DNA of 33,308 nt from Pseudomonadota bacterium (GCA_023390245.1 JAEWDF010000103.1:1-33308); one strand, 5' to 3'; numbered from the stretch's first letter, positions 20,692 through 28,962 are shown. Numbers and translations are program-made. Notes: generated from the sequence alone by a model not told the origin.

Positions 20692-21720
20692 ATGAAAACC
20701 CTGTTGCCCACCTCGACCGCCGGCAGCCTGCCTAAGCCCGTCTGGCTGGCCGAACCCGAGACCCTGTGGTCGCCCTGGAAGCTACAAGGCGATGAGCTGA
20801 TCGAGGCCAAGCAGGACGCCCTGCGCCTGTCGCTGGACGATCAGCGCCGCGCCGGCATCGATATCGTCAGCGACGGTGAACAGACCCGCCAGCATTTCGT
20901 CACCACCTTCATCGAGCACTTGGACGGGGTGGATTTCGAAAACCGCAAGACCATGCGGATCCGCAACCGCTATGACGCCAGCGTCCCGGTAGTGGTGGGG
21001 GCGGTCTGCCGTCCGAAATCGGTCTTCGTCGAGGACGCAAAGTTCCTGCGGGCGCAGACCGACCAGCCGATCAAATGGGCCCTGCCAGGGCCGATGACGA
21101 TGATCGACACCCTCTACGACGACCATTATGGCAGTCGCGAGAAACTGGCTTGGGAGTTCGCGAAAATCCTCAACGAGGAGGCGCGCGAGTTGGAGGCCGC
21201 CGGTGTGGACATCGTCCAGTTCGACGAGCCCGCCTTCAACGTCTTCTTCGACGAGGTGAACGATTGGGGCGTCGCGACCCTGGAGCGGGCGGCCGAAGGC
21301 CTGAAGTGCGAGACGGCCGTGCACATCTGCTACGGCTACGGCATCAAGGCTAACACCGACTGGAAGAAGACCCTCGGCTCGGAGTGGCGCCAGTATGAGG
21401 AAGCCTTCCCCAAGCTGCAGACCTCCAGCATCGACATCATCTCGCTCGAGGCCCAGAACTCGCGCGTGCCGATGGATCTGATCGAACTGATCCGGGGCAA
21501 GAAGGTGATGGTCGGCGCCATCGACGTGGCGACCGATATCATCGAGACTCCAGAAGAAGTCGCCGACACCCTGCGAAAGGCGCTTCAGTTCGTCGACGCC
21601 GACAAACTCTATCCCGCCACCAATTGCGGCATGGCGCCCCTGTCTCGCCGGGTCGCGAACGGCAAGCTGAAGGCGCTCGGCGCCGGCGCCGAGATCATCC
21701 GCCAAGAGCTGTCGGCCTGA
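20692..21720 (+). CDS. mesD: Core methionine synthase, MesD family
   Basis: A 342-residue protein matching only the C-terminal catalytic half of MetE, so it lacks the folate-binding N-terminal domain. MesD enzymes make methionine from homocysteine without methyl-THF or cobalamin in aerobic bacteria. The Zn and homocysteine site is seen in AVHICYGYG (His and Cys) and TNCGMAPLSRR (Cys), and SDGEQTR and DEPAFN fit the barrel. The family assignment rests on the size and on DUF1852 next door. It would be repressed by B12 through the shared riboswitch, together with mesX. Confidence 0.9.
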   Translation: MKTLLPTSTAGSLPKPVWLAEPETLWSPWKLQGDELIEAKQDALRLSLDDQRRAGIDIVSDGEQTRQHFVTTFIEHLDGVDFENRKTMRIRNRYDASVPVVVGAVCRPKSVFVEDAKFLRAQTDQPIKWALPGPMTMIDTLYDDHYGSREKLAWEFAKILNEEARELEAAGVDIVQFDEPAFNVFFDEVNDWGVATLERAAEGLKCETAVHICYGYGIKANTDWKKTLGSEWRQYEEAFPKLQTSSIDIISLEAQNSRVPMDLIELIRGKKVMVGAIDVATDIIETPEEVADTLRKALQFVDADKLYPATNCGMAPLSRRVANGKLKALGAGAEIIRQELSA

Positions 21721-21725
21721 CGTCC

Positions 21726-22724
21726 ATGACCGCGCTTTTGAACCGGCTCCGGCTGGATCCCTACATTGTCGCCATCATGGCGATGGTGGCGCTGGCGGCG
21801 GTCCTGCCCGCGCGCGGCACGGGCAAGGACGTTCTCGATGTGGTGGTGCATGCCGCCATCGCGATCCTGTTTTTCATCTACGGGGCCAAGATCTCTCCGC
21901 AGGCGATCTGGGCGGGCATCACGCACTGGCGGCTGCAGGGCCTGGTCTTCGCCACGACCTTCGTCGTCTTCCCTATGATCGGACTTGGGATCGTCGCCCT
22001 GACTCGTGGTTATCTGGACGGCGGCCTGGTCACCGGTCTGCTGTTTTTGTGCCTGTTGCCCTCGACGGTGCAGTCCTCGATCGCTTTCACCTCGGTTGCG
22101 CGCGGCAACGTCCCGGCCGCGATCTGCTGCGCGTCGGTGTCCAACCTGGCCGGGGTGGTGATCACACCCGTACTGGCCACGATCTTCCTGAGCGCCCAGT
22201 CCGCCGGCATGTCGCTGGACTCCGTTCGGGACATCGCCCTGCAAATCCTGCTGCCGTTCGTATTGGGGCAATGCGCGAGGCCTCTCGTCGGCGAGTGGTT
22301 CACGAGGCAGAAGACGCTGACTATGCTGGTCGATCGTGGGTCGATCCTGCTTGTGGTCTATTCGGCCTTCAGCGCGGGAATGGTGGCTGGCATCTGGAGC
22401 CAGGTGACGCCGCTGAACCTGGCTCTGGTGATGCTTCTGAACCTCGCGATCCTGGCCGCTGTGCTGGTCTTTACGACGCTAGTCAGTCGTCTGCTGCGGT
22501 TCTCGGTCGAGGACGAGATCGCCATCGTCTTCTGCGGCTCCAAGAAGAGCATGGCCAGCGGCCTGCCGATGGCCAACATCATCTTCCCGGCGGCAACCGT
22601 GGGGCTGGTCGTCCTGCCCCTCATGCTGTTCCACCAGATGCAGCTGATGGTCTGCGCCGCACTCGCCCGGCGCTACAGCCGACGGCCGGAGGAGACCGTT
22701 CCAACGGTCACGGCGCCCGCATGA
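21726..22724 (+). CDS. Bile acid:sodium symporter-like (SBF-like, BASS) transporter
   Basis: A 332-residue inner-membrane protein with nine to ten hydrophobic segments, of the SBF-like group related to bile acid:sodium symporters. The family motif regions include FFIYGAKISPQAI near the start, LLPSTVQSSIAFTSVARGN, and FCGSKKSMASGLPMANIIF. It starts 5 bases after the mesD stop, so it belongs to the same transcript and the same B12 control. The substrate is unknown. The context suggests a small organic anion or sulfur compound used for methionine formation. Confidence 0.88.
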   Translation: MTALLNRLRLDPYIVAIMAMVALAAVLPARGTGKDVLDVVVHAAIAILFFIYGAKISPQAIWAGITHWRLQGLVFATTFVVFPMIGLGIVALTRGYLDGGLVTGLLFLCLLPSTVQSSIAFTSVARGNVPAAICCASVSNLAGVVITPVLATIFLSAQSAGMSLDSVRDIALQILLPFVLGQCARPLVGEWFTRQKTLTMLVDRGSILLVVYSAFSAGMVAGIWSQVTPLNLALVMLLNLAILAAVLVFTTLVSRLLRFSVEDEIAIVFCGSKKSMASGLPMANIIFPAATVGLVVLPLMLFHQMQLMVCAALARRYSRRPEETVPTVTAPA

Positions 22725-23275
22725 CGCATGCCCCATCAAAGCCCGACGACATGACCCTTCTGAGGGACATCGGCGAAGAGACCGACCTCCGCCGACTTTT
22801 CGGTCGGTTCCCGACTGGAGTCACCGCCCTGTGCGCCATGAATGATGGTCAGCCCATCGGCATGACCGCCAGCGCCTTCGTCGCGGTCTCGCTCGAACCG
22901 GCGCTTGTATCGGTCTGCATCAAGCGCGGCTCATGGACCTGGCGGCAGCTCCGCAGCCGTGAGCGCCTCGGAATCTCATTCCTCGGCCACGGTCATGCGG
23001 CGACGGCACGCCAACTGGCGCAGCCGACGGGGGATCGCTTCTTAGAGCTGCAATATGACGAGGCACCAAGCGGAGCCGTTTTCCTGGCGAACGCGACGGC
23101 TTGGCTCGAGTGCTCGGTCGAAAATGAGATACCCGCCGGGGATCACGATATAGTCCTGTTCCGCCTCCACCGGGCAGCCGCAGCCGACGGGATCATGCCG
23201 TTGGTCTTCCACTCGAGTGACTTTCACACGATCGGGCCTATCGGGCAGTCGTCAAACAGAGTCATTTTGGCGTAA
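22721..23275 (+). CDS. Flavin reductase-like, FMN-binding split-barrel protein
   Basis: A 184-residue protein of the flavin reductase (HpaC/RutF-like) family, with FGRFPTGVTALCA, GMTASAFVAVSLEPALVSVCI and the LGISFLG segment typical of the split-barrel FMN site, and a C-terminal HHS-like FHSSDFHTIG. Its ATG overlaps the transporter stop, so it is the last gene of the mes transcript. Such proteins give reduced flavin to a partner oxygenase. Because MesD/MesX needs oxygen, supply of reduced flavin to MesX is the obvious hypothesis. Confidence 0.88.
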   Translation: MTHAPSKPDDMTLLRDIGEETDLRRLFGRFPTGVTALCAMNDGQPIGMTASAFVAVSLEPALVSVCIKRGSWTWRQLRSRERLGISFLGHGHAATARQLAQPTGDRFLELQYDEAPSGAVFLANATAWLECSVENEIPAGDHDIVLFRLHRAAAADGIMPLVFHSSDFHTIGPIGQSSNRVILA

Positions 23276-23572
23276 ACTGACTGAGTCGAGTGATCGGGCT
23301 TTTCGTCTCGCCGATATTGTAAATACATCTCGAAAGAAGCTGTAATCACGCGCATTTTACATCGGTATATTTTCTGAGTGTTTTTAAGGTGCTGTGATTG
23401 GGTCGGCCTTTAGGCCGGTCTGGCGCGCGTTCCTCCTTGAAAAGTCACTTTAAAACAAGTGTTTGTCATAGTTCGTGTAATCGAGTGGGAATGATTCAGG
23501 CCTTTCGGGATTTTTCGAGATCGCTTCGAAAGCGGTTTATAAGACTCTGACAATATTGTGAATTCTGTCGAG
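23276..23572. other. AT-rich gap between the mes operon and the CRISPR array
   Basis: No gene is visible. The stretch is clearly more AT-rich than the rest and contains TGTAAATACA and TGTAATC...TTTTACA motifs, a short hairpin GGCC-TTTA-GGCC at about 23410, the right copy of the guaA repeat at 23480-23499 and a TTATAAGA box at 23537. In conventional arrays a leader would lie here, but this array has promoters inside its repeats. Confidence 0.6.
23480..23499 (+). other. Candidate attachment site (right copy)
   Basis: An exact 20-base copy of the guaA 3' end (ATCGAGTGGGAATGATTCAG), including codons for IEWE and the stop, without any other guaA sequence upstream. It lies 204 bases after the flavin reductase stop and 73 bases before the first CRISPR repeat. 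It is the expected attR partner of 8943-8962. Confidence 0.6.
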
Positions 23573-23872
23573 GCCCGAGATGGGCGCCTCGGCCGCCTTT
23601 GCTAGACTTGGGACGTCTTCAAGCCCATCCCTCGGAGGGTTGCGGTTGGGCGCCTCGGCCGCCTTTGCTAGATTGGGGTCACCGGCAACACCTTCGCCCT
23701 GGCGGTTGCGGTTGGGCGCCTCGGCCGCCTTTGCTAGATTTGGAGATGTTGTTGTTCGCCGCCGAGTACGGTTGCGGTTGGGCGCCTCGGCCGCCTTTGC
23801 TAGATTTCAATCCGCAGAGATGCGTGACGCGGCGGAGTTGCGGTTGGGCGCCTCGGCCGCCTTTGCTAGATT
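23573..23872 (+). CRISPR. Type II-C CRISPR array, five 36-bp repeats and four 30-bp spacers
   Basis: Repeats lie at 23573-23608, 23639-23674, 23705-23740, 23771-23806 and 23837-23872, with an exact period of 66. Repeats 2-5 are identical, starting GTTGCGGTTGGGCGCC and ending TTTGCTAGATT. Repeat 1 is degenerate in its first 8 bases and at base 35. Every repeat contains a promoter-like TTGGGC (bases 8-13), 17 bases, TAGATT (31-36, with extended TGC), as known for type II-C arrays of Neisseria and Campylobacter. Transcription is therefore rightwards, which agrees with the anti-repeat strand and with a terminator directly after the last repeat. Spacers are at 23609-23638, 23675-23704, 23741-23770 and 23807-23836; their targets cannot be told here. 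Confidence 0.97.
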
Positions 23873-23873
23873 G

Positions 23874-23910
23874 GGCCCTGCGGAACCTCATGTTTCGCAG
23901 GGCCTTTTTT
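23874..23910 (+). terminator. Terminator of the CRISPR array
   Basis: GGCCCTGCG (23874-23882) pairs with CGCAGGGCC (23896-23904) and is followed by six T (23905-23910). It begins two bases after the last repeat and lies 13 bases before the end of convergent cas2, so it protects cas2 from pre-crRNA read-through. Confidence 0.9.
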
Positions 23911-23923
23911 CTGTGCCGAAGAG

Positions 23924-24256
23924 TCAGAAAAGAGCAAGCTGGTGGGCTTTGCCGGGCTTAGGTCCTGCCGTTTTTCCGCGGAAGCTGATGATTTGCTCAT
24001 ACTGCTTGTCCGTGAAATAGAGGATATCGACCTTGCCGTCCGCCGGGACGGCCGCGCCGATCTTGCGGGTGATCGCTTCAGCCCGCTCACGGCCGGGGGC
24101 GAACCGAGCGTAAACGGAAAACTGCACCATTTCAAAGCCCTGGTCGAGCAGGAAGTTGCGGAACGCCGTGGCGCGCTTGCGTTCGGGCTTGCTCACCACC
24201 GGCAGATCGAACAACGCCATCACCCACATCAGTCGATATCCGGAGAGGGTCGCCAT
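23924..24256 (-). CDS. cas2: CRISPR-associated endonuclease Cas2
   Basis: A 110-residue Cas2, the structural partner of Cas1 in spacer integration. The N-terminal beta strand WVMALFDLPV has the conserved D17, and KVDILYFTDKQYEQI is in the C-terminal half as in type II Cas2. The ATG at 24256 overlaps the cas1 stop (TGATG), which favours it over the in-frame GTG one codon upstream. It is the last gene of cas9-cas1-cas2 and convergent with the array. Confidence 0.95.
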   Translation of the reverse strand: MATLSGYRLMWVMALFDLPVVSKPERKRATAFRNFLLDQGFEMVQFSVYARFAPGRERAEAITRKIGAAVPADGKVDILYFTDKQYEQIISFRGKTAGPKPGKAHQLALF

Positions 24257-25173
24257 CACGCCGCTTTGTCGTGAAGCGCGTCATCGAGCGGAATCAGCGG
24301 CCGCGGGAACTCCAGCTTTTCGCCCTCTCTCAGATAGACGCGGACGACCGAGGCGCACAGGCGGGACAGGCAGTGGGAGAGGGCCGTTCGCCCGTTGGCG
24401 GCGGCGTATTCGGCGTGCAAGGCGCCGGCCAGGCGCGCCTTGGCGGCGGGATCGACTTCGATCACGCCCTCGTCGCGCAGTTGGCGGCCGATCAGGTCCA
24501 CGGCGGGGCGGAACGGCTCCATTAGGTCGTCGGCCAGACGCAAGGCTTCGCCGCGACTCTGATGATGGATGGATAGCGAGGGATGCAGACCGGCTCCGGC
24601 GATGGCTCGGGCCGTGGCCGCGCGCAGGACGGCGTATCCGTAATTGAGGAAGGCATTGACGCCGCCGGCCGTGCGGTCGCGGCGGAAATCCTTGCCCATG
24701 AAGGCGGTCCAGTAGGCCTGAGCGGCCTGGGCCTCGCAGTTGTCGGGATCGCCCGACCGCACGGCTTCGGCCAGACGGCGCAGGCGGGCGGACGGAACGC
24801 CGACCCGATCAAGGGCCTCGGCCTGGGCGGTGATCTTGGCGCGGACGATCTGGGCCCACAGGCGTTTGTTGACGGGCTTGGCGGCCGAGGCCTGGGCCGC
24901 CATGCGGACGCCCTGTTCGAAATGGCCGCTCATGGGCATCAGGACGGCGGCGGGGGCGTAGTCCTTGCCGCAGATCACCAAGGGCGCGCCGCGTCCGGCC
25001 AGAGCGGCGAGGGCGGAGTTGGAGTAGGTCAAGCCGCGGGCGGAAGCGATGACGGCTTCCACGTCGTCGATCGGGATCCGGCCGCTCGTCGTTTCGGACG
25101 TGATCGTCAGGAAGCCGCGATCGACGCCCAGGCGGCCACCGTCCGTGGCCAGTTCGACGATGTGTCCCAACAT
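24256..25173 (-). CDS. cas1: CRISPR-associated integrase Cas1 (type II)
   Basis: A 305-residue Cas1, the integrase that inserts new spacers. Active-site residues are E147 (within CEAQAAQAYW), H204 (SIHHQSRG) and D216 (LADDLMEPFRP). The start is set at the ATG ending at 25173, MLGHIVELATDGGRL, because it is preceded by a strong ribosome site (GGAGGA) and matches the family N terminus; the longer frame to 25305 runs into a hairpin. It is separated from cas9 by an unusually long 533-bp gap, so it probably has its own promoter or relies on read-through. Confidence 0.95.
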   Translation of the reverse strand: MLGHIVELATDGGRLGVDRGFLTITSETTSGRIPIDDVEAVIASARGLTYSNSALAALAGRGAPLVICGKDYAPAAVLMPMSGHFEQGVRMAAQASAAKPVNKRLWAQIVRAKITAQAEALDRVGVPSARLRRLAEAVRSGDPDNCEAQAAQAYWTAFMGKDFRRDRTAGGVNAFLNYGYAVLRAATARAIAGAGLHPSLSIHHQSRGEALRLADDLMEPFRPAVDLIGRQLRDEGVIEVDPAAKARLAGALHAEYAAANGRTALSHCLSRLCASVVRVYLREGEKLEFPRPLIPLDDALHDKAA

Positions 25174-25706
25174 CCGCGCTTCCTCCACCGGGTTATCCAC
25201 GGCATATCCACAGGAGGACACGTGCGGCGAGGGAAGGCGATTCGATTCTCGCAAGGGGGGAGCGCGGTTCGGCCCGTGCGGTGAAGCACGGGCCGGGGCT
25301 AGCAAAGACGAATGCGGCGCCCAACCGCAACCTACTCACTCGGTTGAGGAAGGTCCTTAGCCGAAGGGGTAGGTCTTGATACTTAGGCGTATTGGATCAA
25401 TATCCAAACTACCGCGCTGCCGTTGTAAGGCGGCATGCGGTTGCCCTTAGCAATGGGGGCGGTCGTGCCCGGAGTCTGAGTTTTCCAGACGCCTGACTCC
25501 GGGCATATCTCCGCCGTGCGAGCGGTCGTGCCTATTGGCTTTCTCACTGTATGGCTCCTTATCTGCCGTCGAAAATGGCGGCGAGATAACGCTGCGCTTC
25601 GACGGGTGTGTTGTCAAACCAGGAACATTCCTTCCCCACCTAGTGTGTAGGGGGACTTTGATAGGAATGCGTCTTTTCATCATCGGCAATATGCAGCCAT
25701 GCCTAG
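25174..25706. other. Hairpin-dense gap between cas1 and cas9
   Basis: No credible protein gene. Strong inverted repeats follow one another: 25270-25295 (10-bp perfect stem), 25331-25373, 25392-25407 (TTGGAT/ATCCAA), 25413-25441, 25441-25453, 25466-25505 (11-bp perfect stem TGCCCGGAGTC/GACTCCGGGCA, flanked by GGCGG and CCGCC), 25559-25589 (TTATCT/AGATAA) and 25622-25666. It also holds the second anti-repeat at 25299. Just before cas1 are two DnaA-box-like nonamers, at 25192-25200 and 25203-25211. It looks like a structured RNA region or a decayed insertion. Confidence 0.6.
25299..25331 (+). ncRNA. Second anti-repeat (tracrRNA-like or relic) between cas1 and cas9
   Basis: These 33 bases are complementary to repeat bases 1-33 with only four mismatches (repeat bases 17, 20, 21 and 24). 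The part facing repeat bases 1-16 is perfect. It shares the same A against C mismatch at repeat base 24 with the anti-repeat at 28998, so the two probably descend from each other. Just downstream (25331-25373) is a folded region with TCGGTT/AGCCGA and AGGA/TCCT stems. I find neither a promoter nor a U-tract terminator. It could be a second tracrRNA, a crRNA-pairing regulator, or on the other strand a decayed repeat with no -10 box. Confidence 0.55.
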
Positions 25707-28700
25707 TCAGGACGATGTATGCTCGGTGATGCGATGTCCGGCGGCATTCAGCGCAACGAGGACGCACTCTCGCTCCTTGAGCTTCGAAATCGACGCTAGG
25801 TCCCAGCGGAAGGCGTCGTCGGCATCGTCGTGGCGCTTGGCGAGTTCGCCGCCTTCGTCGTGCGCGGCCAGATAGAGACGCCCGCCGGACGGGTTGATCC
25901 GGACGACGCGTTTGACCCGGAGCTCGCCGTTGTCCTCGATCTCGACCAGATCGCCCTTGTGCAGACGCATGATCAGGCGGGCTTTCGGGTCCGACTTCCA
26001 GGCGGGGGCGAAGCCTCTCTGGTTCACCTCGAACACCGTGGCGGCATGGCCGCGCCAGACGCCGTCGGCGCCCTCCACGATGTCCATTCGGTGGTTGGCG
26101 CCAGGGACAAGCGCCTTGTAGGGCGCGCCGGTCTTGCGATCGTGGATGGTCACGGCGCCGGCCTCGGACTTGAGGAGGCGGACGCGACGGATGTCGCTTT
26201 CCTTGCCGAAGGCCGCCAGCCGTTCGCTCAGCGCCTTCGCGTCGGCCTTCTTTCCCCCGAGCGACTCCAGAACATCCAGCAGACGTGCGCGAAGGTTCAG
26301 GTCGCGGACCCGGCCGATCTCGGGCGCGGTCAGGCTGTCGAGGGCCTTCCGGTAGACGAGATTGCCGTCCTCGCCCCGCGCCGCATCGACCAGGCCATAG
26401 GCCGTGTCCTCGTGCAGGGCGCCAGCTTTGCGGTGGTGAGGTCGATGCGAGACGATCAGGGCCTGGACCCGCTCCCGGACGTTGTCACGGAAGCTTCGAC
26501 CAGCGGCGATGAAGCCGGGCGGCTCGGGCACGTCCTTGGTGATTGCGGCCAGTTCGTCGCCTTCCTCCTTCACCCCGGCCCGGCGCGCCATTTCGTTCAG
26601 CAGGCCGCGGTCGATGACCCCGATGGTCGCGGCGTCGATGGCGTGGTGGCGGTGGTTGTTGCGGTCCTTGACGTTGGAGAAGTTCAGGCCCCAGCGGGCG
26701 CGCAGCAGGGACGTCAGCTGGCCGGTGACGACCCAGACGTTGTTCTGATGGTCTTCGTGATTGACCAGTCCGCTGACGTATTCGCGGGCGAGCTTCGACA
26801 GGTGTCGGGTTTCATTGAGCTGGCGATCCAGGAAGCCGCGATGTTCCGCCTCGAACCGTTCCATGGCGCCGCGCTTGAACCGCCAGGCCTTGTTGCGGGG
26901 CAGGGCGTCGGCGCGCTGCTGGATGGCGTCGTAGTCGGCGCCGTGGAAGGCCTGTTCCGGCGCCTGGTTGCGCTTGCCGCGGTTGGCCTCGCGATAGGCC
27001 AGGGTGCGGTTGGCCATGCTGTCGTCGAGCGTGCGCGAGAAGGGCAGGATATGCTCGACCTCGATCTCGTCGGAAAAGACCTGGGCGAAGGAGATCGGCT
27101 TGCCCGTATAGGTGCACAGCCGGGGCAGGGGGCCGAGATCCTCCCATAGACGCAGGCGCCGGATGTTTTCCGGGGTGTAGGGATAGCCGGCATCTTCCAG
27201 ATCGCGCGCGCGACGCCGGTTCGCCTCTTCGTTCTTGCGGTTGTCCAGTTGGGCCCGCCTCTTGTCTTCCCGGGTCCGCTTGAGGTCGCGCGCCAGCTCC
27301 ATGACGATCTCTGAAGGGGGGCCATAGAGGTCGATCAGGGCATTGATGACCCGGCGCAGCTGGTTCAGGCCGATGTGGACGGTCGGGTTGGGCACACGGC
27401 CCAGGCGTTTGTCGTCCGGATCGGCCGGGTCGCCGGTGCCGCCGATGGTGTGGCGCTCCAGCACGGTGCGATAGTCGGGCAGTTTGTCGAACACCTCGCC
27501 GGTGCGCAGGTCGGAGTGGTGACGGTCGGGAAACGCCCGCGCGAGGGCATCGTGGTAGCGGATGACCTCGCCTGTCTCGGAGTTTCCACGCTTCAGTTCC
27601 GCGACGACGCCTGAGGCTGCGGTCAGGCCCAGGCGGATGTGGCCTTCAGGTGGGCGGAAGCCCGCGGCGGCCTGAGCCTCGTCCGACGTCGCGCCGACTG
27701 CATCGATCAGCCAGGCGATCAGGTCAGCGGCTTCTGTCTCGAACAGAAGGCGGTCGATGACCTCGGCCTTCAGGATGTCGGGCAGATCCGGCCAGACGCG
27801 TTTCAGGCGGCCCTTCTTGCCCCCGAGACGAGCCATGACCTCGTCGCCTTTGAGTCGATCTCGCCCGCCGTCCTCCAGGTTGATCTTGGCGGCGCCGCCC
27901 AGGTCGAGCGCCTTGCGGAACTTGCTCCAGGTCAGATCTTCGCCATCCAGCAAAGGGCCGGCCAGCAGGTCGCGCTCGGCCAGGGTCAGCTTGCGAGGGC
28001 GCTCCAGACCTTCGGCGATCTCGATGTTGGCCAGTTCTTGATAGATGCGGAACGCCTGCGCTGTCGGGTGGGCGACGGCCAGCCGGAACTCTTCGGGAAA
28101 GAAGGTGCAGCGGCCGACGACGGGCCTCTTCAGCGGGCGCTGGTAAAAGATCGCGCCCTGCGCCGTCTTGCGCTGGTCCTCAGTCATCCGCTCCCAGGCG
28201 TCGATGCTGAGGACGCCTTCGCCCTTGATGGCGCGCCGTGCCGCCTCGGTCATCAGGTCGGGATGATGGGCGCTCTGGACCTCCCAGATCCGGTCGAATT
28301 CATGCTCGACCATGTCGCGCTGAGGATAGAAGTCGTAGGCGGCGTTCGTGCCCTTGCCATTGATGCGGGTCCGGGTCTGGCGTGTGGGTCCCGCCGGCAT
28401 GCTGGCGTAGTATTCGCCGAGGGTTTCGAAGCCGCCGTCCGTCAGTTTCCGGCGCAGCTTCTCGGCGGCGGTGGCGATCGTGCCCTTGTCCTTGTCGTCG
28501 CCCTTCGCGTCGGCGACGCGGTTGGACTTGAAGCCCCGGCGCTGGTTCAGGTGGAACAGGGCGCGGCCGATCTCGTGCGGTTCCAGCCTTTCTTTCAGGG
28601 CGCGGCCACGGATGTCATACGGGTCCAGCTTTTCCAGAGCCTTCCGCTCCGCCTCGTCTTGCGGCATCAGGCCGTGACGGATCAGGAGCGTCATCAGCCA

Positions 28701-28937
28701 GTCGCGGCGTTGGATGAAGCGGTCGCGGCGGCGGCGGGCTGCGCGGGGAACGCGGCGCATGGCGGCCAGGGACTGTCCGTCCTTGGGGTTTCGTCCGTCG
28801 CTGAACAGGCGCACCCCGCAGTCGACCAGTTCGCAGGGCCGGCCCTTGTCATCCAGGCGATAGACCGCCCAGCCGATGGAGTTGGTGCCCAGGTCGAAGG
28901 CGAAGCGCGAGTTTTCGACGATGGCGGCGGTGGGCAT
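25707..28937 (-). CDS. cas9: CRISPR-associated endonuclease Cas9 (type II-C)
   Basis: Cas9, 1076 residues, a compact type II-C enzyme that cuts DNA matched by crRNA with tracrRNA. All nuclease residues are present: RuvC-I D15 (FDLGTNSIGW), RuvC-II E547 (EIVMELARD), HNH H629 (EVEHILPFSRTLDDS), and RuvC-III H765 and D768 (NHRHHAIDAATIG). The arginine-rich bridge helix follows RuvC-I (RRVPRAARRRRDRFIQRRDWL). The C-terminal part should hold the PAM-interacting domain and shows no motif I can read. The start at 28937 has a GGGGAG ribosome site 11 bases upstream. It heads cas9-cas1-cas2, with no csn2 or cas4, and is divergent from the tracrRNA. Confidence 0.98.
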   Translation of the reverse strand: MPTAAIVENSRFAFDLGTNSIGWAVYRLDDKGRPCELVDCGVRLFSDGRNPKDGQSLAAMRRVPRAARRRRDRFIQRRDWLMTLLIRHGLMPQDEAERKALEKLDPYDIRGRALKERLEPHEIGRALFHLNQRRGFKSNRVADAKGDDKDKGTIATAAEKLRRKLTDGGFETLGEYYASMPAGPTRQTRTRINGKGTNAAYDFYPQRDMVEHEFDRIWEVQSAHHPDLMTEAARRAIKGEGVLSIDAWERMTEDQRKTAQGAIFYQRPLKRPVVGRCTFFPEEFRLAVAHPTAQAFRIYQELANIEIAEGLERPRKLTLAERDLLAGPLLDGEDLTWSKFRKALDLGGAAKINLEDGGRDRLKGDEVMARLGGKKGRLKRVWPDLPDILKAEVIDRLLFETEAADLIAWLIDAVGATSDEAQAAAGFRPPEGHIRLGLTAASGVVAELKRGNSETGEVIRYHDALARAFPDRHHSDLRTGEVFDKLPDYRTVLERHTIGGTGDPADPDDKRLGRVPNPTVHIGLNQLRRVINALIDLYGPPSEIVMELARDLKRTREDKRRAQLDNRKNEEANRRRARDLEDAGYPYTPENIRRLRLWEDLGPLPRLCTYTGKPISFAQVFSDEIEVEHILPFSRTLDDSMANRTLAYREANRGKRNQAPEQAFHGADYDAIQQRADALPRNKAWRFKRGAMERFEAEHRGFLDRQLNETRHLSKLAREYVSGLVNHEDHQNNVWVVTGQLTSLLRARWGLNFSNVKDRNNHRHHAIDAATIGVIDRGLLNEMARRAGVKEEGDELAAITKDVPEPPGFIAAGRSFRDNVRERVQALIVSHRPHHRKAGALHEDTAYGLVDAARGEDGNLVYRKALDSLTAPEIGRVRDLNLRARLLDVLESLGGKKADAKALSERLAAFGKESDIRRVRLLKSEAGAVTIHDRKTGAPYKALVPGANHRMDIVEGADGVWRGHAATVFEVNQRGFAPAWKSDPKARLIMRLHKGDLVEIEDNGELRVKRVVRINPSGGRLYLAAHDEGGELAKRHDDADDAFRWDLASISKLKERECVLVALNAAGHRITEHTSS

Positions 28938-28962
28938 GGTTGACAGTCTCCCCGGTCGCCAC

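Noticed and set aside
23400..23425. GGCC-TTTA-GGCC hairpin as the mes operon terminator
   Set aside because: No U-tract follows; it is more than 120 bases after the last stop, so the case is too weak.
23580..24020. Plus-strand frame with repeated LGASAAFAR peptide
   Set aside because: It is the translation of the CRISPR repeats, with 66-base period; not a repeat protein.
24256..25305. Longer Cas1 with 44 extra N-terminal residues
   Set aside because: The extension translates a hairpin and control region; a strong ribosome site and family N terminus start at 25173.
25299..25331. Reading this element simply as a stray decayed repeat on the minus strand
   Set aside because: Not excluded, but it shares a specific mismatch with the tracrRNA anti-repeat and its -10 box is destroyed, so I favour an anti-repeat origin.
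25447..25767. Small frames in the cas1-cas9 gap (also 25535-25729 on the plus strand)
   Set aside because: No ribosome site, no family resemblance, and they run through strong hairpins; probably non-coding.
27639..28943. Plus-strand frame opposite the first part of cas9
   Set aside because: Shadow of cas9, which has all catalytic motifs in the minus-strand frame.
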